This document shows positions 1 through 9,031 of a stretch of DNA of 64,000 bases, in pieces; within the stretch, counting starts at the first letter, position 1, and each line of letters begins with the position of its first letter. The DNA comes from Caballeronia turbans (GTDB lineage: Bacteria > Pseudomonadota > Gammaproteobacteria > Burkholderiales > Burkholderiaceae): contig FCOD02000012.1 in NCBI GenBank assembly GCA_001544655.2, positions 1 through 64,000 of the forward strand, in the 5' to 3' direction. The translations under genes were made by a program, and so were the position numbers. The notes under the pieces were generated by a model that was given only the letters and a program-made list of their open reading frames with translations, was not told the DNA's origin and did no database searches.

Positions 1-1265
1 CACAGACTGTCGATCAGGTCGCTTACCGTTACGACGTGCTAGGCAATCTCACCGAGCGCGACGACTCGCGGCTTGGCACAGACCGCTATCGCTACGATCC
101 GTTAGGGCGCATCGTGGCGCATACGGACCCTGCGCAGACGTTGCGGCACTTCGTATATGACAGGCAAGGCGATCGTTTCAGCAGGCAGTATGCGAACAAG
201 GATGGACGGCAGATAGAGCACGACGGCGGCGCGCGATGGTGGCTCGATGCGGCGGGACAACTCATCGAGCGGCATTATCACCGGTCGGGCGTGCAGCGTT
301 TCAAGTGGGATGCGTTCGGTCGGCTCGTGCAGTTCGAGAACACGCGTAACGAGCAGTGGGCGTATCGCTATGACGCGCTGGGGAGGCGTATCTGCAAGGA
401 GGCGCTGGGAAGACTTTACACCGCGCAGCCTGACGAGGTGCAGACCCGCTGCTTTCTGTGGGACGGCGATGCGATGGCGGGCGAGAGCCGTCATGTACGC
501 TCCAAGAACGAGGGCCGCTTCTATGCTTACCACCTGAAGAGCTTCGAGCCGCTGGCGATGCAGGCCGTCTCGATAGATGAGGCCGCAGGTGCGCCGCGTG
601 CTGAAATGTTCTACTATCAGAACGACTCGAACGGCGCACCGGTGAGACTACGCACCGACGACGGGCAGATCGCTTGGGAGGCACACTATGGTGTAACGGG
701 CGCGGTTGATCATATCCAGACGCATACAATCGACCAGCCGATCCGCCTCTAAGGCCAATACTCGGACGATGAGTCGGGACTGAGGTACAACCGGTATAGG
801 TACTTTGACTCCCAGACCGGCAACTTCATCTAGCAAGATCCGATTGGCCTGCACGGCCGCGTTAATCCACATCAGTTTGCGCCAAATACATTCGGGTGGA
901 TCGACCCTACAGGCTTAACTAATGAGATTGTTCCGTATTGGCCGCCCAATGACGGCGCATCAGGGCCCGTTAGCACTATCACCTTGAAGCCGGGGACGCT
1001 TATCGATCGTTATGGCTATCCTGGCGGTAGTTAGACATCACCGATAGGGACGCCATACCCGATACGAGCCTTGCCGCCAGGAACCGATGTCACGAAACCC
1101 TATTACACCTACGAGGTAGTCAAGCCTATAGAGGAAGTTAAAGCGAGCAAGATTGCAGCATGGTTTGGTGAACCCGGCGGGGGAATTCAATATCTTCTGC
1201 CACGATCAGTACAGGAGCTCATCGATTCTGGTCACTTGCGTGAGGTAAAGAGTAATTGTGAATAA
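1..1265 (+). pseudogene. RHS-repeat polymorphic toxin, C-terminal part, TNT-like tip, three in-frame stops
   Basis: The 5' end lies outside the window. One reading frame runs from the left edge to the stop at 1263-1265. It reads YD-type RHS repeats (YDVLGNL, YDPLGRI, YDALGRR), then the conserved RHS core end (SGLRYNRYRYFD, QDPIGL, WIDPTGL), then a tip (RYGYPGG, SPIGTPYPIRALPPG, FGEPGGGIQY, ELIDSGHL) that resembles the TNT NAD+ glycohydrolase family (DUF4237). The frame is interrupted at 750-752 (TAA, where Q is usual before GQY), 831-833 (TAG, where S is usual before QDPIGL) and 1032-1034 (TAG inside the tip). There is no frameshift. The family usually reads FGQPGGG where this has FGEPGGG. 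It is probably a dead or displaced toxin end. The TNT assignment comes from motif recall and was not searched. Confidence 0.85.
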
Positions 1266-1485
1266 ACACGAACTAGTTAGAGTGTTGGAATCAACTGACT
1301 TTCCTAAGGACAGTTATTCAATTGATGAAGTATCAGACGAATCGCTTTGTTTGATTCATGAAGGAAAGACTTGGAGGATTTTTTATAGCGAGCGCGGTCA
1401 GCGCACCGAAGAGCGGTCGTATCCCGACGAAGCGGAAGCTTGTAGTGAATTCTTTGAAAGACTGAAGCACATGTTAGGACGATAA
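1258..1485 (+). CDS. Candidate immunity protein to the RHS/TNT-like toxin
   Basis: This is a 75-residue acidic protein without a signal peptide or membrane segment, so it is probably cytoplasmic. It starts at GTG, overlapping the last codons of the toxin frame by 8 bases, with a GAGG about 10 bases upstream. I do not recognise the family. The role is inferred from position: RHS toxins carry their immunity gene immediately 3' of the toxic tip. Unlike the toxin, its frame is uninterrupted. Local GC is clearly lower than in the metabolic genes to the right, as is usual for horizontally exchanged toxin tips and immunity genes. Confidence 0.65.
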   Translation: MNKHELVRVLESTDFPKDSYSIDEVSDESLCLIHEGKTWRIFYSERGQRTEERSYPDEAEACSEFFERLKHMLGR

Positions 1486-1823
1486 CTCAAGGGAACGCGA
1501 AAAGCGTCCCTATTGCTGATGATCCACTCCGCAGAAAATCCAATGGGCCTTAAAGACAAGCGTAGGTTTTCAGGAGAGAGCTTTTATTGGAGCAGGCAGA
1601 ATAACGGCGTCGGGCCGCTTACGCGGCGGCCTTTGGCTCTATCTTGTTCAGTGGGAATCGCAGGCCGATCCGCGACGACCTTGACGCGCTGCCTCAGCGC
1701 GAATTCGGCGGGCTTGGGAGTCGAGCGGGACAGACTTAATCGCGATTCCCATCGGTCCAACGCTCAACTTTGCTTGACGTGACGAATGAAGTGCTCATTC
1801 GCCAACACGCGTTCATCAACGTC
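1486..1823. other. Intergenic stretch without a recognisable gene
   Basis: About 340 bases follow the immunity candidate. An imperfect hairpin (GGGAACGC at 1491-1498 with GCGTCCC at 1504-1510) could end the RHS transcript, but no T-run follows. The rest has open frames up to about 90 codons that match nothing I know. It may hold remnants of RHS or mobile DNA, but I cannot show that. Confidence 0.4.
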
Positions 1824-2573
1824 CTAACCGCCACCACCCGCCGCAATCCGCCCAGCCGCAGCCGGATCGCCATGCGGCACGAAGATATACCCCTGCCCCC
1901 AAACCGTCTGCACATAACGCGGCTCCGACGGATCGATCTCGAGCAGCCGCCGCAACCGCCAGATCGCGACATCGAGACTGCGATCGCGATGCGTGCCGTT
2001 TCCGCGCATCTTTTCATTCAACTCAGCGCGCGTGAGCACGACCATCGCGTTTTTAACGAGCGTCTTGAGCAGCGCGAATTCGCCCGAGCGCAGCGCAATA
2101 CGCTCGCCATCGCGGCGCAGTTCGCGCGTGCCGAAGTCCATTTCGAACGGGCCGAAGCGATAGGCCGGCCGCATCTCAGGCGCGCTCGCCACGACCGGCG
2201 ACGCGGGCTCGCGACGCCTCAGGATCGAGCGGATGCGTGCGAGCAGTTCGCGCGGATCGAAGGGCTTGCCGAGATAATCGTCCGCGCCGAGTTCGAGCCC
2301 GATGACGCGATCGAGCACGTCCGAGCGCGCCGTCAGAAGCATCACGGGGATATCGTCGCGCGCGTTGCGCAACTCGCGCAGCGCGCTGATGCCGTCCTTG
2401 CCGGGCATCATGACGTCGAGCACGATCATCGAGGGACGCTCGGCCTGCACGCGGCGCTTCAGGTCCGTTCCATCGCTCAGGACGGAGACATCGAAGCCGT
2501 GCTGCCGCAGATAGTCGCGAACGTGATCGCGCACAACGGGGTCGTCGTCGACCATCAGTACATGGGGTGTCAT
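1824..2573 (-). CDS. OmpR/PhoB-family response regulator
   Basis: This 249-residue DNA-binding response regulator has a receiver domain at residues 1-115 with the acidic pair D9-D11, phospho-acceptor D53 (VLDVMMPG), T81 and K103 (GKPFDP), then a winged-helix effector domain at about 145-235. It is a clear paralogue of the regulator starting at 2815, with D53, T81 and K103 at the same positions. The two are divergent across a 241-base intergenic region, but only the right-hand one has a kinase next to it. The C-terminus ends in a Gly-rich tail (AAGGGG). The target genes are unknown. The signal may come from the kinase at 3549 or from an unlinked kinase. Confidence 0.93.
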   Translation of the reverse strand: MTPHVLMVDDDPVVRDHVRDYLRQHGFDVSVLSDGTDLKRRVQAERPSMIVLDVMMPGKDGISALRELRNARDDIPVMLLTARSDVLDRVIGLELGADDYLGKPFDPRELLARIRSILRRREPASPVVASAPEMRPAYRFGPFEMDFGTRELRRDGERIALRSGEFALLKTLVKNAMVVLTRAELNEKMRGNGTHRDRSLDVAIWRLRRLLEIDPSEPRYVQTVWGQGYIFVPHGDPAAAGRIAAGGGG

Positions 2574-2814
2574 GGGCGGATTCTAAGCGCAAGCCCGATG
2601 CCGTCGCGATGGCCGCGAACTTTCCATTTCTTTCCGTTACGGCGCGTTTCAACGACGATGCGCCGGCGGCTCTCCCACGTACGCGGGTCCGCGCGAGATA
2701 GCACGCGCGTGCTTCACACGTTTCTGGCGTCCGCAATGCGTTCCGTAAACATCCGTAATGTCGCGCCAGGCGTACGAAGCGCGATAAGGAATTAAGGCCG
2801 AATAAAATTTTGAG

Positions 2815-3543
2815 ATGTCTACATCGGTTCTTATCGTCGACGACGACCCCGCGGTGCGCGATCTGCTGCGCCGCTTCTTCAACGCGCAAGGCATCGACGT
2901 TTCCGTCCTCCACGACGGCGGCGGCCTGCGGCGGCGGCTTACACTCGAACGTCCGTCCATAGTCGTGCTCGACATCATGATGCCGGACATCGACGGCCTG
3001 CGCGCGCTGCGTGATCTGCGCGCGGCGGGCGAGGACATTCCGGTGATCTTCGTGACCGGTTGCGACAGCGTGCCGCAAAAGATCGCGGGGCTGCAGTCGG
3101 GTGCGGACGACTACCTCGCCAAGCCTTTCGATCCGCGCGAACTGCTCGCGCGCATCGAGGCGGTGCTGCGGCGGCGCGCGAGCGCGCCGAGCCGTCCGGA
3201 GCCCGCGCCGCGCGAACGCTTCGGGCGCTTCGAAGTGGACTTCGTGACGCGCTCGCTATCGAGCGGCGGCGAACGCATCGCGCTGCGCGATAGCGAATTC
3301 GCGCTACTCAAGGTGTTCATCAAGCATCCGTACAAGGTGCTGTCGCGCGTGCTGATTCACGATCTAGTGCATCGCGACGATCTGCCTTTTCGCGATCGCG
3401 GCCTCGATGTGCCGATCTGGCGTTTGCGCCGCCTCATCGAAGACGATCCATCGCATCCGCGTCATGTGCAGACCGTGCGCGGGCAGGGGTACGTATTCGT
3501 CCCCGACACGGACGCTCCGGCATCCGGCTGGACCGAGGCGTAA
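2815..3543 (+). CDS. OmpR/PhoB-family response regulator (kinase partner)
   Basis: This 242-residue regulator has a receiver domain (D9-D11, D53 in VLDIMMPD, T81, K103 in AKPFDP) and a C-terminal winged helix ending in VQTVRGQGYVF. It is followed after 5 bases by the histidine kinase gene, so the two probably form one operon. It is the paralogue of the regulator at 1824-2573. The usual TA after strand 4 is TG here (VTGCDS). The ATG at 2815 begins the receiver fold, and only a weak ribosome binding site precedes it. Confidence 0.93.
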   Translation: MSTSVLIVDDDPAVRDLLRRFFNAQGIDVSVLHDGGGLRRRLTLERPSIVVLDIMMPDIDGLRALRDLRAAGEDIPVIFVTGCDSVPQKIAGLQSGADDYLAKPFDPRELLARIEAVLRRRASAPSRPEPAPRERFGRFEVDFVTRSLSSGGERIALRDSEFALLKVFIKHPYKVLSRVLIHDLVHRDDLPFRDRGLDVPIWRLRRLIEDDPSHPRHVQTVRGQGYVFVPDTDAPASGWTEA

Positions 3544-3548
3544 CCACG

Positions 3549-4856
3549 ATGCGTCCGGGTTTCTGGGAGTCCGCGCGCAGGCCGCGCGGTTTCATCGACA
3601 CGCTGTTCGGCCGCATGGCGATCGTGTCGATCTGCGTGCTGCTCGCGCTTCAGGGCGGATGGTTCGCGATTCTGCACGTGCAAGGGCCGCACAAGGAAGC
3701 CGATGGTTACGCGCGCGCGTTGCTCATCGTGCTGGAAGCGGCGCATAACGATGTCGCGCTCGGCGGACGGCTCATGCGCGAGACGCGCGTGCATCTCGTG
3801 CCGGTGTGGAACATGCCCGAGCCGCTCACGCTGCGCGACGCCGCGAAGACGCGCCATGCGCACCTCGCGCGCCAGCTCGCCGAGCGGTTGCCGCCGGGCT
3901 CGCAGATCGCCGTCGATATCGATGGCCATAACAAGTCGCGGCTCTGGGTGCGTTATCCGTCGAGCAACGTGTGGATCGTCACGCCGATCGATCTGCCGCC
4001 GCCCGCGCCGTTCATCACGGAGGGCGTCGTGCTGCTCGCCGGTGCGCTCGTGCTCTCGCTCATCGCGACGTGGCAACTGCAACGCCCGCTCGCACGCGTC
4101 GCGCAGGCGGCGCGCCGCTTCGGTGGCGGCGAACGGCCGGTGCCCGTAGAGGAAAACGGGCCGCGCGAATTGCGCGAACTGATCGGCGCGTTCAATCAGA
4201 TGATGAAGAAACTCACCGACGCCGACGACGATCGCGCCGTGATGCTCGCCGGCATCGCGCACGATCTGAAGGCGCCGCTCACGCGCCTGTCGTTGCGCGC
4301 GACCGTGCTCGCGAAAGACGAACGCGAGCGCGCGCATTTTCTGCGCGATATCGATTCGATGACGCGCATCGTGCAGCAGTTCCTCGAATTCGCGGGCCGG
4401 TCGTCGTCGGAGAGCGCGAAGACCGGTGTCGATGCGTTCATCGCGGAGCAGTTCGCATCGCCCGAAGATGGCGACGAACCCTTGTTCGCGCTGTCGCTCG
4501 AAGCGGGCGAGACATTCAGGTTGCCGCGGACCTTCATAGATCGCCTGATGACCAATCTCGTCGACAACGCGCTCGAGCATGGCGAGCCGCCTGTCGAAAT
4601 CCGCACCGCGCGGCAGGGCGGAGACTGGCTGATCGAAGTGCGCGACCACGGACCCGGCATTCCCGATGAGCGTCTCGATGACGTGCTGCGGCCCTTCGTG
4701 CGGCTCGACCCAGCGCGCAGCGGCAACGGGCATTGCGGGCTCGGGCTCACCATCGTCGAACGTCTTGCGCGCGAGCAGCGCGGCCGCTGCGAGATCGGCA
4801 ATGCCGAAGGCGGCGGGCTGATCGTGCGCATCGTCATTCCCTTCGAAGAAACATGA
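3549..4856 (+). CDS. Sensor histidine kinase, HAMP type, inner membrane
   Basis: This is a 435-residue membrane kinase. TM1 is at about 24-44, the periplasmic sensor region at about 45-155 and TM2 at about 158-178, followed by HAMP, a HisKA H-box with phospho-accepting H238 (AGIAHDLKAPLTRL), and an HATPase domain with N box (NLVDNALEHG, 336-345), G1 box (DHGPGIPDE, from 366) and G2 box (GLGL, 397-400). All catalytic motifs are present. The arrangement resembles EnvZ-like kinases. It lies 5 bases after the response regulator, and its stop overlaps the start of the phosphatase-like gene (ATGATG around 4853), so the three genes are probably co-transcribed. The ligand is unknown. Confidence 0.93.
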   Translation: MRPGFWESARRPRGFIDTLFGRMAIVSICVLLALQGGWFAILHVQGPHKEADGYARALLIVLEAAHNDVALGGRLMRETRVHLVPVWNMPEPLTLRDAAKTRHAHLARQLAERLPPGSQIAVDIDGHNKSRLWVRYPSSNVWIVTPIDLPPPAPFITEGVVLLAGALVLSLIATWQLQRPLARVAQAARRFGGGERPVPVEENGPRELRELIGAFNQMMKKLTDADDDRAVMLAGIAHDLKAPLTRLSLRATVLAKDERERAHFLRDIDSMTRIVQQFLEFAGRSSSESAKTGVDAFIAEQFASPEDGDEPLFALSLEAGETFRLPRTFIDRLMTNLVDNALEHGEPPVEIRTARQGGDWLIEVRDHGPGIPDERLDDVLRPFVRLDPARSGNGHCGLGLTIVERLAREQRGRCEIGNAEGGGLIVRIVIPFEET

Positions 4857-5746
4857 TGCTCGTTTCGTCCATGTGCACGACGCCGTTGTCGCGCCGTGCT
4901 TTCATTCGCCGCGGCGCGCGTGCGGCGCTGCTTTCGACCACGTTCGGCGCAGGCGCGCTGCTATCGGCGTGCGGCGGCGCGAGCGACGGCCAGAACGTGA
5001 CCGACACGCCGAAGCTGTCCACGATCGAAAACTTCCGCGATATTGCCGGGATGGGCGAGGGCTATCCGACCGTCGATGGCGCACGCTTGCGGCGCGGCAT
5101 GTTCTATCGCTCGGGCGCGCTCACGCCCGACGATGCGGACGCGGCTGCGCTCGCGCGCCTGTCGCTGCGCGCGGTGCATGATCTTCGCGTCCTAGGAGAA
5201 GCTTCGATCGCGCCGGATCACCTGCCATCGGGCGCCGTGCGCGAGACGCACGAGATCGCGCCGATCGACGTTGCCGCGGCGAGTCCGGCCGACGCCGCTG
5301 CCGCGAGCGCGTGGATCGTGGAGCGTGAGCGTCAGCTCGTCACGGACCCGGTCGCGCGTTTGCAGTTCGGCTTGCTCCTGACGCGGCTCGCGCGCGTGTC
5401 GGGGCCGCAGGTGATCCACGGCACGGCGGGCAAGGACCGCACCGGCTGGGCGGCGGCGCTTCTGCTCTCCATCGCGGGCGTGCCGCTCGACGTGATCATC
5501 CAGGACTATCTGCTGACGAACACGGCGGCACAGACGCAGATCGACGCACGCATGACGGCGCATGCGGCGCGACTCGGCACCGATACGCAGACGGTCGCGC
5601 CGCTGTATCAGGCGCAAAGCGCGACGCTCGAAGCGGCGTTCGAAGAAATGCATCGCGAATTCGGCACGCTCGGCCGCTATCTCGCGCAGGGCTTGTCGAT
5701 GAATAGTGCGGATGTGGCGATGTTGCGGGCGAAGCTGATTGCGTAG
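4853..5746 (+). CDS. Tat-exported tyrosine phosphatase-like lipoprotein lacking the catalytic Cys
   Basis: About 297 residues from ATGATG overlapping the kinase stop; a later ATG (MCTTPLSRRAF) is also possible. The N-terminus has a twin-arginine motif (SRRAFIRRG) and a lipobox ending at C40 (LLSAC), suggesting a Tat-exported periplasmic lipoprotein. The body matches the bacterial Y_phosphatase3 family, with NFRDIAG near 60, a YRSG motif near 85, and the P-loop. Active enzymes of this family read HCxAGKDRTG. Here the P-loop reads HGTAGKDRTG, with GGC at 5420-5422, so the nucleophilic Cys is Gly190 while the Arg and the rest of the loop are kept. It is probably catalytically dead, or acts as a binding or sensor protein. 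Co-transcription with a sensor kinase fits an accessory signalling role, which is inference. Confidence 0.85.
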   Translation: MMLVSSMCTTPLSRRAFIRRGARAALLSTTFGAGALLSACGGASDGQNVTDTPKLSTIENFRDIAGMGEGYPTVDGARLRRGMFYRSGALTPDDADAAALARLSLRAVHDLRVLGEASIAPDHLPSGAVRETHEIAPIDVAAASPADAAAASAWIVERERQLVTDPVARLQFGLLLTRLARVSGPQVIHGTAGKDRTGWAAALLLSIAGVPLDVIIQDYLLTNTAAQTQIDARMTAHAARLGTDTQTVAPLYQAQSATLEAAFEEMHREFGTLGRYLAQGLSMNSADVAMLRAKLIA

Positions 5747-5755
5747 ACGGGACGC

Positions 5756-7492
5756 TCAGGCTTGCGCATGCTCCCGATACGCCGCAAATTTCGACGTTTT
5801 CCCGATGCCCGGATTGAAGCAATTGCACGGATCGAGTTGCTTGTAGAACGCGGCGAGCTGCGGCTTCGCCTCGTACAGATGCCCTACGTTGTGCTCGGCG
5901 GGATACTCGGCGCCACGCTCATCGAGCAATGCGAGCATCTCGTGCTCGAGCGCCATGCAGTCGTTGCCCTTGGCGACGATGTAATCCTGATGGAACACAT
6001 GACACAGAAAGTGCCCGTAATACAGCTTCAGAATGATCGGGCGCTCGATCTTCTCCGGCAAGCGCTCGTACCAGTCGCGGTCGTTGCGCCGTAGCGCGAT
6101 ATCGAGCGCGACGATATCCTCGACCTCGCGGTGATGCACCGCGCGATAACGCACCGCCGCGCTTGCCGCCGCGAACCGATGCAGAAAGGCTTTGCGGCCC
6201 TCTTCGTCGGTGCATTCGAAATACGCGCCGCCGCCGTTCGCGAAACGCTGGGCCAGGAACGCGCGTGCTTCCTCGATGCCCGCTGCCGGCACCTTCAGCA
6301 TCAGATGATGCTCGTACTGTGCGCGATACGCGTTGAGCCGCGCCGGCAGATGGTCGGGCAGACGCTCGCTCACCCACTGCAGCATGCGATCGCTCATATG
6401 CTTCGGCAGGACACCGAGGCGCTCGAACCACGCATCGCATCGCGTCTTCAGATTGAAGAAGAGGGGCAATCGATCCGTGCCGAACCTGTCGATGATGACG
6501 AAGAGATCCTTGCCGTATCTCTTCGCGATGTCGAACGCATCGCGATGCAGATACTCGCCCGCAATCGGCAAATGCGTGAAGTTCGCGAGCGCATGCCGTC
6601 GAATGTCGGTCAGCACGTTCGTATCGTTCGTGCCGATGTAGAACACCTTCGCGCCTGGCTCCGCGGCGAACGTGTCGAGACGCACCGCGAACGTCATCAC
6701 CTTGCCTGCCGAACCGGATGCTTCGAACAGGCGGCGCGGGTCCGCATTGAAGCGCGCGGGCGTGGGTGCGTCGATATCGCGGACGTGCGTCGCGTAATCG
6801 TGATCCGAAGCGGCCGCGCCATCACGAACATCGGCATCGGTGAATGTCCCGTTTTCGATGCGCGACAGAATCTCATCGGGCGTGCTGCCGAGTTCGATGC
6901 CCAGATGATTCACGAGGCGCAGCACGCCCGATGCATCGACGGCGGCGAACAGCGCCATCTCCGTATAAGCCGGCCCGCGATGCACGAGCGAGCCGCCCGA
7001 ATTGTTGCTGATACCGCCGAGCACCGATGCGCCGATGCACGACGAGCCGATCACCGAATGCGGCTCGCGTCCGAGGGGCTTGAGCGCCCGTTCGAGTTGA
7101 TCGAGCGTCGTGCCGCCGATGCACACCACCTGCTTTCCGCCCTCGATCAGATGCACGCGTTTGATGCGCGTCGTGCTGACAATGACGACGTCGCGATCGT
7201 AGTCGTCGCCATCGGGTGTCGAACCGCCCGTCAGACCCGTGTTCGACGCCTGCGTGATGACGATTGCGCGCGCGGCGACGCATGCGGCGAGCACGCGCCA
7301 TTGCTCGACGAGCGTGCCGGGCCGCACCACCGCCAGAACGCGGCCGCTGCCGAAGCGGTAGCCGGTGCGATAGCGGCGCGTTTCATCGTCGCCTGTGAGC
7401 ACGTTGTGCGTGCCGGCGACATCGCCGAGCGATGCGAGCAAGCTCGCACGCGACGCGCCGAACGAAAGGGCGGAGAGGGCGGTATCGGACAT
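5756..7492 (-). CDS. dld: Quinone-dependent D-lactate dehydrogenase, FAD protein
   Basis: This 578-residue protein is the length usual for Dld. It oxidises D-lactate to pyruvate and passes electrons to quinone at the inner membrane. Visible are the N-terminal PCMH-type FAD-binding domain (GNTGLTGG-like TQASNTGLTGGSTP near 100, then GGISNNSGGSLVHRGPAY) and the long C-terminal membrane-binding part (FHQDYIVAKG, then NVGHLYEAKP and FNPGIGKTS) typical of the family. It lies 7 bases downstream of the MFS transporter on the same strand and belongs with the GntR regulator further upstream, forming a hydroxy-acid utilisation module. Confidence 0.93.
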   Translation of the reverse strand: MSDTALSALSFGASRASLLASLGDVAGTHNVLTGDDETRRYRTGYRFGSGRVLAVVRPGTLVEQWRVLAACVAARAIVITQASNTGLTGGSTPDGDDYDRDVVIVSTTRIKRVHLIEGGKQVVCIGGTTLDQLERALKPLGREPHSVIGSSCIGASVLGGISNNSGGSLVHRGPAYTEMALFAAVDASGVLRLVNHLGIELGSTPDEILSRIENGTFTDADVRDGAAASDHDYATHVRDIDAPTPARFNADPRRLFEASGSAGKVMTFAVRLDTFAAEPGAKVFYIGTNDTNVLTDIRRHALANFTHLPIAGEYLHRDAFDIAKRYGKDLFVIIDRFGTDRLPLFFNLKTRCDAWFERLGVLPKHMSDRMLQWVSERLPDHLPARLNAYRAQYEHHLMLKVPAAGIEEARAFLAQRFANGGGAYFECTDEEGRKAFLHRFAAASAAVRYRAVHHREVEDIVALDIALRRNDRDWYERLPEKIERPIILKLYYGHFLCHVFHQDYIVAKGNDCMALEHEMLALLDERGAEYPAEHNVGHLYEAKPQLAAFYKQLDPCNCFNPGIGKTSKFAAYREHAQA

Positions 7493-7499
7493 GATGGCC

Positions 7500-8825
7500 T
7501 CACGCGCGGCGCGGTTCCGAAGACGACTCTTGCGGCGCCCCCGCCGTTGCGCGCTGCGTGAGCGTCAGCACCGCGCCGACGACGAGCGCTCCCGCAACGA
7601 CGACGAGACCGGCGTTCGTGCTGTGCGTGACATCCTTCATCCAGCCGATGATCGACGGGCTCACGAAGCCGGCGAGGTTGCCGATCGAATTGATCATCGC
7701 AATGCCGGCTGCCGCGGCGGTGCCGGTCAGCACGCTGCTCGGATAGGTCCAGAAAACCGGCATCATCGACAATACGCCGGCCGTGCCGAGCGACAGCGTG
7801 ACAAGCGCGAGCGCGAGGTTTCCCGTATGGAGCGTGCTCGCGTAAAAGCCCGCTGCGGCCGCGATGCCCGCGAGCGCGAGATGCCAGTGGCGTTCGTTGC
7901 GGCGGTCGGAAGAGCGCGCGACGAGCATCATCGACACGATCGCGACCGCATAGGGAATCGCGGTGAACAGGCCGACGTCGAGTGCGTCCTTCACGCCCGC
8001 CGTCTTGATGAGCGTCGGCAGATAGAAGCTCACGCCATAGAGGCCCATCATGCAGCAGAAGTAGATCGCGGCGAGCCGCCACACGCGGCCGTTCGACACG
8101 ACGCGCTTGAGCGAATGATCCGCGCCGGCGGAATCATCGCGTGCGATGTTGGCTTCCAGAAGCTGCTTTTCCTGCTCGCCGAGCCAGGACGCAGCGCGGA
8201 TGCCGTTCGGCAGCAAGAACAACGTCAGGATGCCGAGCACGAGCGACGGCAGCGCTTCGAGCAGAAAGAGCCATTGCCAGTTCGACAAGCCGTGGACGCC
8301 ATTGAACGCCTGCATGATCCAGCCCGAAAGCGGCCCGCCGACCACACCCGCCACCGGAATGCCGATCATGAAGAGCGCGTTCATGCGGCCGCGTCGCGTA
8401 CCCGGATACCAGTACGTCAGATACAGCACGATGCCCGGAAAGAACCCGGCCTCGGCGACGCCGAGCAGAAAGCGGAGCGTATAGAACATCGCGGGCGTCT
8501 TCACGAAGAGCGACGCCGCCGACACCAGCGCCCATGTCACCATGATGCGGCTGATCCACACGCGCGCACCCACGCGATGCAGGAGGATATTGCTCGGCAC
8601 CTCGAACAGGAAATAGCCGATGAAGAAAATGCCTGCGCCCAGCCCGTACACGGATTCGCTGAACTTCAGGTCGTTGAGCATCTGCAGCTTCGCGAATCCG
8701 ACGTTGACGCGATCCAGATAGGCCGCGACGTAGCAGATGAAAAGAAAGGGCAGCAGACGCAAGGTCACTTTCGCGTACGTCGCGTTTTCGAACTGGGCGG
8801 TGGCTGTCGGGCTGTCTGGGTGCAT
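7500..8825 (-). CDS. MFS transporter, anion:cation symporter type (probable lactate or hydroxy-acid uptake)
   Basis: About 441 residues with twelve predicted membrane segments. It has the ACS-family signature after TM1 (YLDRVNVGFAKLQM) and the motif FEVPSNILLHRVGARVWI. I chose ATG at 8825 (MHPDSP) because AGGAG lies 9-10 bases upstream; an in-frame ATG at 8882 exists but lies upstream of that site. The gene is immediately upstream of dld and likely in the same transcript. A FadR-type operator sits about 98 bases upstream of the start. The substrate is inferred from dld and the LldR-like regulator. ACS transporters also carry tartrate, glucarate and phthalate, so lactate is not proven. Confidence 0.88.
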   Translation of the reverse strand: MHPDSPTATAQFENATYAKVTLRLLPFLFICYVAAYLDRVNVGFAKLQMLNDLKFSESVYGLGAGIFFIGYFLFEVPSNILLHRVGARVWISRIMVTWALVSAASLFVKTPAMFYTLRFLLGVAEAGFFPGIVLYLTYWYPGTRRGRMNALFMIGIPVAGVVGGPLSGWIMQAFNGVHGLSNWQWLFLLEALPSLVLGILTLFLLPNGIRAASWLGEQEKQLLEANIARDDSAGADHSLKRVVSNGRVWRLAAIYFCCMMGLYGVSFYLPTLIKTAGVKDALDVGLFTAIPYAVAIVSMMLVARSSDRRNERHWHLALAGIAAAAGFYASTLHTGNLALALVTLSLGTAGVLSMMPVFWTYPSSVLTGTAAAAGIAMINSIGNLAGFVSPSIIGWMKDVTHSTNAGLVVVAGALVVGAVLTLTQRATAGAPQESSSEPRRA

Positions 8826-8922
8826 CGTGAAAGTCTCCTGAACGTGCGGCTTCGTGCCGCTACTGGCTTTGCTGGAGCGCATTGTTCCGTGCCAGCAAGA
8901 GACTGTCGAGACGTCGAGCCAC

Positions 8923-8933
8923 TGGTCCTACCA
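8923..8933. promoter_or_regulatory. FadR/GntR-type operator upstream of the MFS-dld operon
   Basis: The palindrome TGGTCCTACCA, within CACTGGTCCTACCACTT (8920-8936), fits the TGGTnnnACCA form bound by FadR-subfamily GntR regulators (PdhR, LldR). A near-identical copy lies in the promoter of the GntR gene at 9811-9821. The site is between the regulator gene and the MFS start, where it would control the MFS-dld transcript. Confidence 0.75.
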
Positions 8934-9031
8934 CTTATTTTTCCCGTGCCAGATGTGCTTCGTGCTTGAATCAATGGCGGTGCGGCCGCCCGGGTTTCCG
9001 CACGTTTGTACGCCCGACGGGCGGTACGAGA

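Noticed and set aside
750-1034. Programmed stop-codon readthrough in the RHS gene
   Set aside because: Three different stops in different contexts at positions where homologues have ordinary codons; no recoding element is visible. Point mutation decay is simpler.
1486-1823. Insertion-sequence remnant after the RHS region
   Set aside because: No terminal inverted repeats, target duplication or transposase motif could be identified.
3462-4733. Long minus-strand frame opposite the histidine kinase
   Set aside because: Arg-rich antisense reading of a clear kinase gene; the kinase has all its motifs, the antisense has none.
7500-8825. Tartrate transporter identity for the first MFS gene
   Set aside because: It shares the ACS motifs with the 24924 gene, but its neighbours are dld and a LldR-like regulator, and the dehydratase genes are linked to the other transporter.
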